Positions 53,077-63,078 of a stretch of DNA of 64,000 nt are shown here, in pieces. The notes beneath the pieces were generated by a model, which saw nothing but the letters and a program-made list of their open reading frames with translations, had not been told where the DNA came from and made no database searches. This DNA is from Chloroflexota bacterium. Lineage in GTDB: Bacteria > Chloroflexota > Anaerolineae > Anaerolineales > UBA11579. The stretch lies in contig JABJGH010000065.1 in NCBI GenBank assembly GCA_018662365.1, forward strand, positions 1-64,000, written 5' to 3'. Numbering within the stretch: the stretch's first letter is position 1; each line of letters begins with the position of its first letter. Position numbers and translations under genes: made by a program.

Positions 53077-53103
53077 GCATTATACCACCGCGTGTTATAA
53101 TGC
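53077..53103. promoter_or_regulatory. Symmetric divergent -10 elements
   Basis: GCATTATA (53077-53084) and TATAATGC (53096-53103) are inverted copies, each reading TATAATGC in the direction of its gene (site-2 protease left, DUF951 gene right). The -35 boxes are weak. Confidence 0.5.
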
Positions 53104-53149
53104 CGAACGTAATTTTTTAGAGAGTAAATTTGATTATATTTGAGAAAAA

Positions 53150-53371
53150 ATGATGCAAATTCCTGAACTTCACTTGGAAGATATTCTCAGATTGAGAAAA
53201 CAACACCCCTGCGGCAGTTTCGATTGGAAAGTCGTCCGACTCGGAGCAGATATTGGCCTCGAGTGTTTGGGTTGCGAGAGACGGGTTTTACTTGAAAGAA
53301 GAAAATTAGCCCGTAGATTAAAAATAGTTATAAGTTCAAATAACGAAACGGGGGATGATAAAATCGAATGA
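53150..53371 (+). CDS. DUF951 family protein
   Basis: A 73-aa protein matching DUF951: LRKQHPCGSFDWKVVRLGAD, LECLGCERRVLLERRKLARR. Three Cys are present (HPCG, CLGC) and suggest a small metal-binding or nucleic-acid-binding fold. Family members often lie next to ychF or rsmI. Its stop overlaps the rsmI start by 4 nt (ATGA). Weak GAGAAA precedes the ATG. Confidence 0.88.
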   Translation: MMQIPELHLEDILRLRKQHPCGSFDWKVVRLGADIGLECLGCERRVLLERRKLARRLKIVISSNNETGDDKIE

Positions 53372-54192
53372 GCACACTTTATTTAGTTGCTACACCCATT
53401 GGAAATCTCGAAGATATTAGTGCTCGGGCCTTACGGATTTTAACTGAAGTAAAGGTAATTGCATGTGAAGACACTCGCCATAGTGGAAAGCTATTGCATC
53501 ATTTTGGAATAAAAACTCCAATGACTAGCTACTATGAACATAATAAAGTCCATAAACTTAACAAAATTCTAAAGTCATTAGGGGATGGTGACGTAGCGTT
53601 GATCTCTGATGCGGGGACCCCCAACCTCAACGATCCAGGGTACCTATTAGTAAATGCTGCACTCGAAGGTGGGCATAAAGTGAGTCCAATTCCTGGACCC
53701 TCTGCCCCCATATCCGCCTTAATTGTATCTGGGCTTTCTACAGATCGGTTTACATATCTGGGTTACTTACCAAGAAAACAAAACGATAGACTAAGCGCAT
53801 TATTAGAAGTAAAAAATTTCCCCTATACGCTAATATTTTTTGAGACTCCTCACCGCATGGAAGATTCATTAGCGGATATCGAAACCATTTTCGGAAATCG
53901 TAAAATTGCGGTAGCAGGGGAGCTCACCAAAATGTACGAGGAAATTTTTCGAGGGTCTGTAGGGGATGCAAAAAATTATTTCCTAGATCACCCAGCAAGA
54001 GGTGAATATACATTAGTAATCGAAGGCCAATTGGATCAGGAAGAACATTGGGATGAGGCAAAAATAAAAAAAGCCATTATGACCGAAATATCCAGTGGGA
54101 ATTCCCCATCCAAAATCGCCAAATTTATCGCAGATCAATCCGGTTGGCCACGCAGAAAAATTTACAATATGATTATGGACATGCAAAATTGA
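53368..54192 (+). CDS. rsmI: 16S rRNA (cytidine1402-2'-O)-methyltransferase RsmI
   Basis: A 274-aa tetrapyrrole-methylase-fold enzyme. LYLVATPIGNLEDISARALR, CEDTRHSGKLLHHFGI, SDAGTPNLNDPGYLLV, PIPGPSAPISALIVSGL and ETPHRMEDSL are the family signatures. It modifies C1402 in the decoding centre. Translationally coupled to the DUF951 gene. The C-terminal basic segment (DQSGWPRRKIYNMIM) is typical. Confidence 0.96.
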   Translation: MSTLYLVATPIGNLEDISARALRILTEVKVIACEDTRHSGKLLHHFGIKTPMTSYYEHNKVHKLNKILKSLGDGDVALISDAGTPNLNDPGYLLVNAALEGGHKVSPIPGPSAPISALIVSGLSTDRFTYLGYLPRKQNDRLSALLEVKNFPYTLIFFETPHRMEDSLADIETIFGNRKIAVAGELTKMYEEIFRGSVGDAKNYFLDHPARGEYTLVIEGQLDQEEHWDEAKIKKAIMTEISSGNSPSKIAKFIADQSGWPRRKIYNMIMDMQN

Positions 54193-54319
54193 TCAATAAG
54201 TGTTTTTATCAATCTTCCTCTCAAATTTCTTTTGAGTTAGAATGCAAAATAATAAAGAAATGATTTGAGCTATATCGATACACACCAAATAATAAAATAT
54301 TAGTAACGAGGTTTTATAA

Positions 54320-55381
54320 ATGGATCTAAACAATGTGGAGCGAATGAAAGAACTTGACCCTGAAAATATGATCGATCATATTAATCGATTACCCGAGCAA
54401 TTATTTTCAGCATGGCAACTCGGGCAAACTCTTGATTTACCCGACTGGGAAGGGATAGACAATATTTTGATCTCCGGCATGGGCGGTTCTGCAATTGGCG
54501 CTGATTTACTTGCAACCTATGTCCGGCCATTTTGCTCAGTCCCTATCACCGTTCATCGAGATTACCAGCTCCCAGCTTGGGCCAATAACGACCGCACATT
54601 GGTGATTTGTTCATCCCATTCCGGCAATACTGAAGAAGTGCTCACTGTCCTAGAAGATGTGCTCAAAACCGATCGTAAAGTGATGGGCATTTCTACCGGG
54701 GGAAAATTGTCAGAAAAAGCAAAAACTGCTAGTTTCCCCCTTTGGCTCTTTGAACATAATTTTCAACCTCGGACAGCTGTTGGTTTTTCTTTTGGATTAT
54801 TACTGGCAATTTTCTTTAGATTAGGGTTAATTCCTGATCCAAGCAGTGACCTAAAAGAAACAATTGAAGAAATGAAAAAACAACAAACAGACTTGCTCCC
54901 AGATGTTCCAGATACCTCAAATCCCTCTAAAAGATTAGCGGGGCAGCTGATGGGAAGGTGGATCACTTTCTGGGGGGCAGAATCAATGGCACCGATTGCC
55001 CGGCGATGGAAGGGGCAAATAAATGAAAATGCTAAGGTACAGGCCTCATTCGAAATTTTGCCCGAAGCAGACCATAATGCTCTTCAAGGTATTATGCAGC
55101 CCGAAGCTCAATTTGGGGCAACAATGAACATCTTTTTATTATCTAAAGACAATCACCCACGCAATAAAATTCGCTCTGAATTCACCCGCATGACATTTAT
55201 GCTCGAGGGACAAAACACTGATTTCTATAAAGCAAAAGGAAAGTCTCGGCTCGCTCAAATGTGGACAACCATTCATTTTGGCGATTATGTCTCTTATTAT
55301 CTTGCAATCGGATATGGCGTAGACCCCTCCCCCGTACCCATGTTGGTGGAACTAAAAGAGAAAATGAAAGACGCTAAATAA
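54320..55381 (+). CDS. Bifunctional phosphoglucose/phosphomannose isomerase
   Basis: A 353-aa SIS-fold enzyme of the archaeal/bacterial Pgi-Pmi family. ISGMGGSAIGADLL and ICSSHSGNTEEVL are the sugar-phosphate-binding loops; PEADHNALQG carries the catalytic Glu/His region. It interconverts fructose-6-P with glucose-6-P and mannose-6-P, linking to the phosphohexomutase at 25-27 kb. GAGG precedes the ATG with 8-nt spacing. Confidence 0.93.
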   Translation: MDLNNVERMKELDPENMIDHINRLPEQLFSAWQLGQTLDLPDWEGIDNILISGMGGSAIGADLLATYVRPFCSVPITVHRDYQLPAWANNDRTLVICSSHSGNTEEVLTVLEDVLKTDRKVMGISTGGKLSEKAKTASFPLWLFEHNFQPRTAVGFSFGLLLAIFFRLGLIPDPSSDLKETIEEMKKQQTDLLPDVPDTSNPSKRLAGQLMGRWITFWGAESMAPIARRWKGQINENAKVQASFEILPEADHNALQGIMQPEAQFGATMNIFLLSKDNHPRNKIRSEFTRMTFMLEGQNTDFYKAKGKSRLAQMWTTIHFGDYVSYYLAIGYGVDPSPVPMLVELKEKMKDAK

Positions 55382-55393
55382 AATTATTAGGAA

Positions 55394-56067
55394 ATTATTT
55401 TTTCAGATCAAAATATAGACAATAAACCCCCCCTTCCCGGGACTGTAAAATTCTATCAACAACACATTATTATTTGCATTGGGCACAGCGATTGGCCCTC
55501 AAATATAAATCACGGGGATGATTTCACCTCAACACTTAATCAGGCAATAATAAACGACGAGCATATTCCTAACACGCGACTCACAGCTTGTGACTCCCCT
55601 TCAATTAGGTCTGGTACAGATATCCTTCTCTTTCCCCATAATATCCGACTCCTAAGCATATCTATGCTTGATATTCCAAACCTCATTCTATTTCTAAAAA
55701 ATGAGATCCCGAATCCCTTTAAATTTAAGGAAATTGAAAAAATGATTTTTCTCGTTTGCGGTCACCAAAAACGAGATGACCGCTGTGGAAAATGTGGGCC
55801 GATGGTTTTATCCTCTGTTCAAGAAACAATTTCAAACAAAAGAATGTCGGATCAGGTTGAGGTTTTCAAGAGCAGTCATTTAGGTGGTCATCGTTTTGCA
55901 GGAATACTGGTCTGCTATCCTTCCGGGAATTGGTATGGCAGGGTAAACCCAAGCAATGTCGAAAAATATTAATTTCTGAACTCGAAAATAACCAGGCATA
56001 TCAAGAATTATGGCATGGGCAAATGGGTTTAAACACAAACGAGCAGCTCGAATATTTTAAAGGATAA
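55394..56067 (+). pseudogene. Ferredoxin-fold (sucraseferredoxin-like) gene, frameshifted, no ATG
   Basis: Coding sense runs from about 55394 (ATT, after AGGAA) with KPPLPGTVKFYQQH and IGHSDWPSNI, through LTACDSP, to the [2Fe-2S] thioredoxin-like part: CGHQKRDDRCGKCGP, SSHLGGHRFAG, YPSGNWYGRV. The frame then stops at 55970. Adding one A to the A5 run at 55962-55966 continues as LISELENNQAYQELWHGQMG to TAA at 56065. The N-terminal part has no ATG/GTG/TTG, and an ATG at 55664 would lose it. Either the gene is decaying, or it uses an ATT start with a sequencing slip. Confidence 0.65.
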
Positions 56068-56068
56068 A

Positions 56069-56100
56069 AGTAGGGACAAGAAGTTCATGTCCCTACTTTA
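56069..56100. terminator. Terminator between the ferredoxin-fold gene and the malic enzyme gene
   Basis: AGTAGGGACA (56069-56078) and TGTCCCTACT (56088-56097), a 10-bp stem between convergent genes, flanked by A/T-rich sequence. Confidence 0.75.
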
Positions 56101-56119
56101 CAAACAATTTAATTAATTT

Positions 56120-58372
56120 CTATCGACTTCCAGCATCCATTACGGCAACTGCGGCGATATTGACAATATCTGTCACATCGTCACCCGTTTGCAAAACATG
56201 CACTGGAGCCCCCATACCCAGCAAGATCGGACCAATTGCCTGGGCATTACCTAAGTGGTTCAATAACTTATAGGCAATATTCGCGGATTCCAAAGACGGG
56301 AATACTAAAACATTGGCGTCTTTTACTGAACTAAATGGGTAGCGTTTTTCTATGATCTCTGCAACAACGGCTGTATCCGCCTGCATTTCCCCTTCAATCG
56401 CTAAATCAGGTCGGCGTTCTTTTACAAGTTCAACTGCTTTCTTGACTTTCTGCTGTTTAGGATGCGGAGTGCTTCCAAAATTAGAGAAGGACAACATTGC
56501 AACTCTAGGATCGAGGCCCAACTTTTTCGCAAAATCTGCGGCCAAACAAGCGCTTTCAGCCAGATCTTCAGAAGTGGGATCAATATTTACAGTCGCATCC
56601 GTAAATATATATACTTTGTCATCCACGATCATGATATAAACACCCGCGGCACGACGTGCATCGGGGGATGTATGATGAATTTGCAATGCAGGTCGGATTA
56701 CATCAGGATATTCATAGGTCAATCCTGAAACGAAAGCATCCGCATCACCCATTTTTACCATCATTGTGCCAAACACATTCCGTTTCCAGAGTCGTTTTCG
56801 AGCTTCTCTAATATTAATCCCTTTTCTTTGCCGAAGCTCATAATAAGCTTGTGCATATTCATCCAGTTTATCAAATTCTCTAGGATTGACAATTGTGGGT
56901 TTATAGTCTAACGCAAGCTCTTTAATTTTCTTTTCGATCACTTCTTTTCTACCAATTAAGATTGGCTGACCGATGCCCTGGTCTTTTACTTGAGAAGCAG
57001 CTCGAATTATTTTTGTTTCTTCGCCCTCGGCAAAAACAATGCGATCTTTGTTTTTTACGGTTAGAGCCTGATTAAGGATGAAATGGCGTACTTGCTGGCC
57101 CTTACCTTGTCGGAGAGCTAATTGTTCTCGATATTCTTCGATATCAATAGTCTTTCGAGCCACACCTGAGTCCATTGCAGCTTGAGCAACGGCGGGGGCT
57201 TCCCATAAGAGTACTCGTGGGTCCAAAGGTGTCGGAATAATATAATCACGCCCAAATTTCATGCTTTCCTTGCCGTAAGCACGCAACACACTATCTGGCA
57301 CATCTTCTTTAGTCAGGGCAGCCAACGCTTTTGTTGCTGCCAATTTCATTTCTTCATTGATCGAATGTGCTCTAACATCCAGAGCGCCACGGAAAATAAA
57401 TGGGAATCCCAATACGTTATTTACCTGATTTGGATAATCAGAACGTCCCGTTGCAACGATAGAATCGGGACGGACTTCTTTGGCAAGATCATAATTGATC
57501 TCTGGATCAGGATTGGCCATTGCAAAAATGATCGGATCCTTCGCCATAGTCTTTACCATTTCTGGGGTGAGCACATCAGCCACAGACAAACCATAAAATA
57601 CATCCGCTCCCCGAACTGCGTCCGCAAGATCCCGAGCATCTGTATCCACCGCAAGGGGTTCTTTATACTCATTCATCCCCTGTTCACGACCTTTATAGAT
57701 CACGCCGCGGCTATCTACAAGCAAAACGTTTTCTTGTTTTACTCCAAGGAGAATCGCCATATTTGCACAAGATATTGCGGATGCCCCTGCACCGGATACA
57801 GCAATTTTTATGTCACCCAGATCTTTACCAACAATTTCCAGCGCATTTAATAACCCTGCGCTAGAAATGATTGCAGTACCATGTTGATCATCATGAAAAA
57901 CCGGAATGTCCAACATCTTCTTAAGGGTGCGTTCAATATAGAAACATTCTGGGGCCTTTATATCTTCTAGGTTTATACCACCAAAAGTGGGGGCAATTGC
58001 CGCAACCGTTTTGATGATCTCATCTGGGTCTAATAGATCAACTTCAATGTCAAATACATCGATATCAGCAAATTTTTTGAATAATACGCCTTTGCCTTCC
58101 ATTACTGGCTTTGAAGCCAAAGCTCCCCGATTTCCTAATCCAAGTATCGCTGTTCCATTCGATATGACAGCTACTAAATTTCCCTTTGCTGTATATTCAT
58201 ATGCTAATTCAGGATCCTTATCAATATCGATCACTGGTTCTGCCACACCCGGAGAATAGGCTAGGGCTAAATCATGTTGAGTATCCATTGGCTTAGTTGG
58301 AATTACTTCGATTTTTCCAGGTTTTCCATCTAACTTATGATACTCAAGTGCCTCTTTTCGCAAATTACTCAT
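56120..58372 (-). CDS. maeB: Malic enzyme fused to phosphotransacetylase-like domain
   Basis: A 750-aa MaeB-type protein. Residues 1-170 are the malic N-terminal domain ([29 protein letters not shown]), and 170-410 the NAD(P)-binding domain ([13 protein letters not shown]). From about 430 a PTA-like domain follows ([45 protein letters not shown]). It decarboxylates malate to pyruvate; the PTA-like part is usually regulatory (acetyl-CoA binding). Length matches the family. It diverges from recA. Confidence 0.96.
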   Translation of the reverse strand: MSNLRKEALEYHKLDGKPGKIEVIPTKPMDTQHDLALAYSPGVAEPVIDIDKDPELAYEYTAKGNLVAVISNGTAILGLGNRGALASKPVMEGKGVLFKKFADIDVFDIEVDLLDPDEIIKTVAAIAPTFGGINLEDIKAPECFYIERTLKKMLDIPVFHDDQHGTAIISSAGLLNALEIVGKDLGDIKIAVSGAGASAISCANMAILLGVKQENVLLVDSRGVIYKGREQGMNEYKEPLAVDTDARDLADAVRGADVFYGLSVADVLTPEMVKTMAKDPIIFAMANPDPEINYDLAKEVRPDSIVATGRSDYPNQVNNVLGFPFIFRGALDVRAHSINEEMKLAATKALAALTKEDVPDSVLRAYGKESMKFGRDYIIPTPLDPRVLLWEAPAVAQAAMDSGVARKTIDIEEYREQLALRQGKGQQVRHFILNQALTVKNKDRIVFAEGEETKIIRAASQVKDQGIGQPILIGRKEVIEKKIKELALDYKPTIVNPREFDKLDEYAQAYYELRQRKGINIREARKRLWKRNVFGTMMVKMGDADAFVSGLTYEYPDVIRPALQIHHTSPDARRAAGVYIMIVDDKVYIFTDATVNIDPTSEDLAESACLAADFAKKLGLDPRVAMLSFSNFGSTPHPKQQKVKKAVELVKERRPDLAIEGEMQADTAVVAEIIEKRYPFSSVKDANVLVFPSLESANIAYKLLNHLGNAQAIGPILLGMGAPVHVLQTGDDVTDIVNIAAVAVMDAGSR

Positions 58373-58757
58373 TACTTTCTACTCCTTTAGGATAGAAATT
58401 CAATATATTGTGTCTCCATTTCATATAATGACATGGAGACCAAGTCCTTTCAAGTTGTATCTGACACCCAAAATTAGGGTCATTTATACTAATAAAAAAC
58501 CATCATTTCCATATATCTTAACCGTTTAAACTGTAAAAAGATACAAGCTTTTCCATAAATACCCTATAAAAGATTTCGCCTATTTTTGACTTTGTTTTTT
58601 TGCTTGGGTGTCTGCCGAAAACTTGCCCAGATTTTTAGAATCATGTAGACTGAAGTTCATTTTTTCATTATTTGGGAGTTCAAAAAACTAATAATTATTG
58701 CGTTCTATGCTACAGTAATAATCGATAAATATATTCCAATAAAAGGAAACTCATTCA
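58373..58757. other. Divergent intergenic region: maeB and recA upstream sequences
   Basis: A 385-bp non-coding stretch. Near maeB there is a dyad GTCTCCAT (58412-58419) / ATGGAGAC (58433-58440) around AT-rich sequence, possibly an operator or leader hairpin. On the recA side I find AT-rich -10 candidates but no GAAC-N4-GTTC or CTG-N10-CAG LexA box. No RNA gene is recognised. Confidence 0.45.
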
Positions 58758-59810
58758 ATGAGCAGTGATAAAAAAGATAAAGCCTTAGAGAATGCGCTTA
58801 GTCAAATTACAAAACAATGGGGAGACGGATCCATAATGCGTCTGGGTGAAACCCAAACTTTAAACATCGATGTAATCCCCACCGGCTCTCTTTCCCTAGA
58901 TATAGCGTTAGGTATTGGGGGAATCCCTAGAGGGCGTGTCACAGAAATTTATGGCCCAGAATCCTCTGGAAAGACCACCATTTGTCAACATATTGTTGCT
59001 GAAGCACAAAAATTAGGCGGCACAGCCGCATTCATTGACATGGAACATGCACTAGATCCAACCTATGCCGCCCGTTGTGGTGTTGACATAGAAAATTTAC
59101 TTATTTCTCAACCAGATACTGGGGAACAAGCATTAGAAATAGCTGAAACCCTGGTTCGTTCTGGTGCGGTAGATGTTGTTGTGATCGATTCGGTTGCTGC
59201 ATTGGTTCCCCGATCTGAGCTAGAAGGGGATATGGGGCAAGCCACAATGGGCGTGCAAGCAAGGTTAATGTCCCAGGCATTAAGAAAACTATCTGGTGCA
59301 ATCAAACAAACGAATACCGCCGTGATCTTCACCAACCAACTAAGACAAAAGATTGGCGTCATGTTCGGGAACCCAGAAACAACCACTGGGGGGAATGCCC
59401 TAAAGTTTTATGCTTCTGTACGACTTGATGTGCGCAGCATTCAAAAAATAAAAACTGGGCAAGAAATTGTGGGTAGTCGAACCCGAATTCGGGTCGTCAA
59501 GAATAAGGTAGCAGCACCGTTTCGTGTCGCAGAATTTGATATAATGTATAATGAAGGTGTCTCCAAAATGGGAGACCTCCTAGATTTGGCAGTAGAAAAA
59601 GAAGTTGTCGAAAAAAGAGGTTCTTTTTACTCATATGGTGAGACCCGTTTAGGGCAAGGGCGTGAAAAATCTAAGGACTTTTTACGAGAAAACCCCACCC
59701 TAGCATCAGAAATAGAAGTCAATGTTCGTGGAGCGCTTGTACCAGAAGAGATTATGCCCCTCGAAGATGAAGAAGACCTCTCCGATGCAAATTTTAATGC
59801 CGCTGAATAA
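58758..59810 (+). CDS. recA: Recombinase RecA
   Basis: A 350-aa RecA. Walker [10 protein letters not shown] (66-74), [10 protein letters not shown] (usually FIDAEHALDP), Walker [15 protein letters not shown]2 region with [20 protein letters not shown], and C-terminal acidic tail [23 protein letters not shown] precedes the ATG. It is followed after 229 bp by recX. No SOS box is recognised upstream. Confidence 0.98.
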   Translation: MSSDKKDKALENALSQITKQWGDGSIMRLGETQTLNIDVIPTGSLSLDIALGIGGIPRGRVTEIYGPESSGKTTICQHIVAEAQKLGGTAAFIDMEHALDPTYAARCGVDIENLLISQPDTGEQALEIAETLVRSGAVDVVVIDSVAALVPRSELEGDMGQATMGVQARLMSQALRKLSGAIKQTNTAVIFTNQLRQKIGVMFGNPETTTGGNALKFYASVRLDVRSIQKIKTGQEIVGSRTRIRVVKNKVAAPFRVAEFDIMYNEGVSKMGDLLDLAVEKEVVEKRGSFYSYGETRLGQGREKSKDFLRENPTLASEIEVNVRGALVPEEIMPLEDEEDLSDANFNAAE

Positions 59811-59954
59811 TTAGTGGCCATCGCTGTAAATTGATAAATATGCCGGTGTCATCGTAAGACGACACAATAAAAGGCAAAGTGGCTTTTTGAGCAGAACTTG
59901 CAAATGTTTTATTTACATTGCAACACCACGCTCGAACATACGGAATAAAAAAGT

Positions 59955-59985
59955 TTGCATCATTTTTGCATGAATGCAATTTTTT
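59955..59985 (+). terminator. Terminator after recA
   Basis: TTGCAT (59955-59960) and ATGCAA (59974-59979) arms followed by TTTTTT. A second weaker hairpin GTGTC...GACAC lies upstream near 59850. Confidence 0.55.
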
Positions 59986-60059
59986 GATACAGTTATTAGA
60001 GTTCTATTAATTGTAATTCAAGTCAATAATTCACAGCCATGACCCCTAACGGTGGTTCC

Positions 60060-60713
60060 ATGGCTTTTTGTTTACCTATGACCAGAAAAATTACTGCTCT
60101 TAAAGTACAAAAAAGGAATAAGAACAGAGTAAACGTATATCTGGACAATGAATTTGCATTTGGTCTGTCCCGCATTGTAGCTGGATGGTTAAAAACCGGC
60201 CAAGAGCTAAGTGAAGAAAAGATTCTTGAGATTAAATCAAAAGATGAAATTGAGATCTCATTGCAACGAGCATTAAATTTTCTAAGTTATCGCCCTCGAT
60301 CCGAGGAAGAAGTAAGAAAAAATCTTAGAAAACACGACACCGATCCTGAAATTATCGAAAGGATCATCGAACGTTTACAAGAAGGAAAATTGGTCAACGA
60401 CGTTGATTTCGCCAACCTATGGGTCGAAAATCGCTCTGATTTTCGACCCCGAGGCCGCCGTGCATTAAGGGCTGAATTAAGACAAAAAGGTGTCAATGAC
60501 CAGACTATCGAAGAAACGCTTATCGACATAGATGAAGAAGAACTAGCCTATCGGGCGGCGGTCAAAAAATCACGCCGCTATAAAGAACTCGAGTGGTTAG
60601 ATTTTAGAAAAAAAATGAATGGCTTTTTAGCTAGACGAGGGTTCAACTACAGCGAAATAACAATCGTAGTAGAAAAAGTATGGAATGAAATCCATAGCAA
60701 CCCTCCAAAATAA
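60060..60713 (+). CDS. recX: Regulatory protein RecX
   Basis: About 217 aa. The start could be 60039, 60060 or 60078; the family core starts RKITALKVQKRNKNRVNVYL. Three-helix tandem RecX repeats: ALNFLSYRPRSEEEVRKNL, VDFANLWVENRSDFRPRGRR, and the last YRAAVKKSRRYKELEWLDF. RecX caps RecA filaments and limits strand exchange. It is next to recA but after a probable terminator; rny follows 21 bp later. Confidence 0.93.
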   Translation: MAFCLPMTRKITALKVQKRNKNRVNVYLDNEFAFGLSRIVAGWLKTGQELSEEKILEIKSKDEIEISLQRALNFLSYRPRSEEEVRKNLRKHDTDPEIIERIIERLQEGKLVNDVDFANLWVENRSDFRPRGRRALRAELRQKGVNDQTIEETLIDIDEEELAYRAAVKKSRRYKELEWLDFRKKMNGFLARRGFNYSEITIVVEKVWNEIHSNPPK

Positions 60714-60734
60714 AAGGAAACCGACGAGGTAAAA

Positions 60735-62255
60735 ATGAATGACACAATAATTTATATAATCATTGGCTTGGTGGCAATATCACTTGGTTATTTGTTTAGA
60801 CAATTACAGCTGAATGCCCTCCATAAAAGAGAAGGGGAGAAAGCTGAACGCATTATTGCAGAAGCAAAAGAGACCGCACGAGAAGTTGAGGTAGAAGCAA
60901 AAAACACCTCGATTCAAATTCGGGAAACAGCTGAGGATGAAATTAAAAGACGTCGGCAAGATCTAAGTAACGAAGATGATCGATTACAAAGACGACGTTC
61001 AGAGATTGACTCTCAAGTGGATCGATTAGAAAAACGAGAACAAACGCTCAATAAAAGGCAAAGTACACTTGATCGCAAGTCAAATGAAGTGGATGACAAA
61101 CAAGGGGAAGTACTAGAAAGGCTTCAACAAATTTCCACCATGACGAATGACGAAGCTCGAGAAGTTTTGCTCAAAGAAGTTGAAAAAGAAGCTCGCAGTG
61201 ATATGGCTCGAATTATGCGGCAGATCGAAGCTGAAGCAAGGGAAGATGGCGAAGAACGTGCCCGCCGCCTAATTTCTTTAGCCATCCAACGAGTGGCCTC
61301 TGAACATGTTTCAGAAATCACCACCTCTCGAGTAACCTTACCCTCGGATGAAATGAAAGGTCGAATTATTGGTAGAAATGGTCGAAATATTCGGTCGTTT
61401 GAGCAAGCCGCTGGCGTCGATGTGATTGTTGACGATACACCCGAAACTGTCACAATTTCATGTTTCGATCCGGTTCGACGAGAAATCGCCAAACGTACCC
61501 TTCAAAAATTGGTTAATGACGGTCGAATCCATCCTGCTAGCATTGAAAAAACCTTGAAAAAAGAAGGGCGAGAAGTAGATAAGGTAATGTTGGAAGCAGG
61601 AGAACAGGCCGTATTTGATGCCGGTGTCCCCACGCTTCATCGGGAAGTAATAAAAGTTTTAGGCAGGTTGAAATTCCGAACATCCTATGGTCAAAACCAG
61701 CTTGACCATGCCGTGGAGACCTCAAAAATTGCTTCTGTCATCGCCGCAGAATTAGGAGCCGACGTTGAATTAGCAAAGATGGGTGGTTTATTGCATGATA
61801 TTGGTAAAGCCATGGATCATGATCTTGAAGGCACCCACGCTGGAATCGGCGGTGAGTTTGTTGCTCGATATGGTGTACCCAAAAAAGTAGTCAATGCCAT
61901 AGAATCCCATCACCACGAAGTCGAACAAGAAACCATTGAAGCTGTAATCGTTGAATCAGCTGATGCCATATCTGGCGCCCGCCCAGGTGCCCGACGAGAA
62001 AGTATTGACCAATATATTAAACGAGTAAAATCCCTTGAAGAGATCGCAAATTCATTCAAAGGCGTCAATGAAAGCTTTGCACTCCAAGCCGGTCGAGAAG
62101 TTCGTATAATCGTCCGCCCAGATGATTTGGATGACCTCGAGACCACTCGCTTGGCCCGCGACGTTGCCAAGCAAATCGAAGAAACCATGCAATACCCAGG
62201 TCAGATTAAGGTCACAGTCGTCCGGGAAACTCGGTCAATAGATTACGCAAAGTAA
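60735..62255 (+). CDS. rny: Ribonuclease Y
   Basis: A 506-aa membrane-anchored endoribonuclease. N-terminal helix IIYIIIGLVAISLGYLF, long coiled coil (30-180, rich in Arg/Glu), KH domain (GRIIGRNGRNIRSFEQAAGV, about 209-260) and HD domain (LLHDIGKAMDHD, near 354; SHHHEVE). It initiates mRNA decay. Followed by a perfect terminator. The recX-rny order is common. Confidence 0.97.
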   Translation: MNDTIIYIIIGLVAISLGYLFRQLQLNALHKREGEKAERIIAEAKETAREVEVEAKNTSIQIRETAEDEIKRRRQDLSNEDDRLQRRRSEIDSQVDRLEKREQTLNKRQSTLDRKSNEVDDKQGEVLERLQQISTMTNDEAREVLLKEVEKEARSDMARIMRQIEAEAREDGEERARRLISLAIQRVASEHVSEITTSRVTLPSDEMKGRIIGRNGRNIRSFEQAAGVDVIVDDTPETVTISCFDPVRREIAKRTLQKLVNDGRIHPASIEKTLKKEGREVDKVMLEAGEQAVFDAGVPTLHREVIKVLGRLKFRTSYGQNQLDHAVETSKIASVIAAELGADVELAKMGGLLHDIGKAMDHDLEGTHAGIGGEFVARYGVPKKVVNAIESHHHEVEQETIEAVIVESADAISGARPGARRESIDQYIKRVKSLEEIANSFKGVNESFALQAGREVRIIVRPDDLDDLETTRLARDVAKQIEETMQYPGQIKVTVVRETRSIDYAK

Positions 62256-62271
62256 CAGATTCCTTACTAAT

Positions 62272-62307
62272 AAAAACACCCCATTGAATAATCAATGGGG
62301 TGTTTTT
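62272..62307. terminator. Terminator after rny, bidirectional with the MBL gene
   Basis: A perfect 16-bp stem (62272-62287 with 62292-62307), core ACACCCCATTGA / TCAATGGGGTGT, with A- and T-runs on both sides. Confidence 0.95.
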
Positions 62308-62334
62308 ATTTAATTATTATATTGAATAAATTGT

Positions 62335-62970
62335 TTATGAAAGGAAGGGATTTTGAATTTTCTCTATTCCCACCAAAGTTTGAGAACCGTGGCCACTAAA
62401 TATCTTGGTTTCGTCCGGTAATACTAATACCTGATCACGTATGCTATTTAATAAAGTTTGAGTATCTCCATGGGGCAAATCTGTTCGCCCGATGCTATTT
62501 TGAAATATCACATCCCCGCTAAATAATACATTCTCGGTCTCACAATAAAACATTACATGCCCGGGTGTATGGCCGGGGGCATATAAGACCTTGAATGAAT
62601 AATCACCCAAAAATAACTCTTGCCCATCCTCAAGATCGATACTAGGTTCAGGTCCTGGATCAATATCCATCCCAAACATTCTGGCCCCTCCCTGCTCCCG
62701 CCATAACCAATAATCCTCTGGATGCAAGGCAACAGGAGGAGGTGGGTTAGAACCATCCGCCACTGCTGCCGCGCCACCTAAATGATCAAAATGGGCATGA
62801 GTTAGCCAAATATTACTAATTCTCCATCCTTTTTGATTCGCTGCGTCTAATATTTTTTCTCCATCCCAAGCAGGGTCGATAACGATCGCCACATTAGTTT
62901 CAGAATCTGCTATTAAATAGGCATTGGTTTCTACCGGTCCAAGGGTTAACGTCACAATTTCTAAACTCAT
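62335..62970 (-). CDS. MBL-fold metallohydrolase (glyoxalase II-like)
   Basis: A 211-aa metallo-beta-lactamase-fold enzyme. Metal motif THAHFDHLGG, then HTPGHV (His), FSGDVIFQ (Asp) and SGHGSQT (His). The short form without the glyoxalase II C-terminal domain is typical of hydroxyacylglutathione-hydrolase-like proteins of unknown substrate. It diverges from the tryptophanase-family gene. Confidence 0.93.
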   Translation of the reverse strand: MSLEIVTLTLGPVETNAYLIADSETNVAIVIDPAWDGEKILDAANQKGWRISNIWLTHAHFDHLGGAAAVADGSNPPPPVALHPEDYWLWREQGGARMFGMDIDPGPEPSIDLEDGQELFLGDYSFKVLYAPGHTPGHVMFYCETENVLFSGDVIFQNSIGRTDLPHGDTQTLLNSIRDQVLVLPDETKIFSGHGSQTLVGIEKIQNPFLS

Positions 62971-63078
62971 ATAAATCCTTTATTTATATTGATTTTATTG
63001 ATGATTTTCTTCACGAACATCTTCTTATACATTATACTGTTGAAAAATATAACATTAAACCAATGAGGAGTCATTGAA

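Noticed and set aside
57365..57850. 161-codon plus-strand frame inside maeB
   Set aside because: Antisense shadow of the malic enzyme domain; no Shine-Dalgarno and no recognisable domain.
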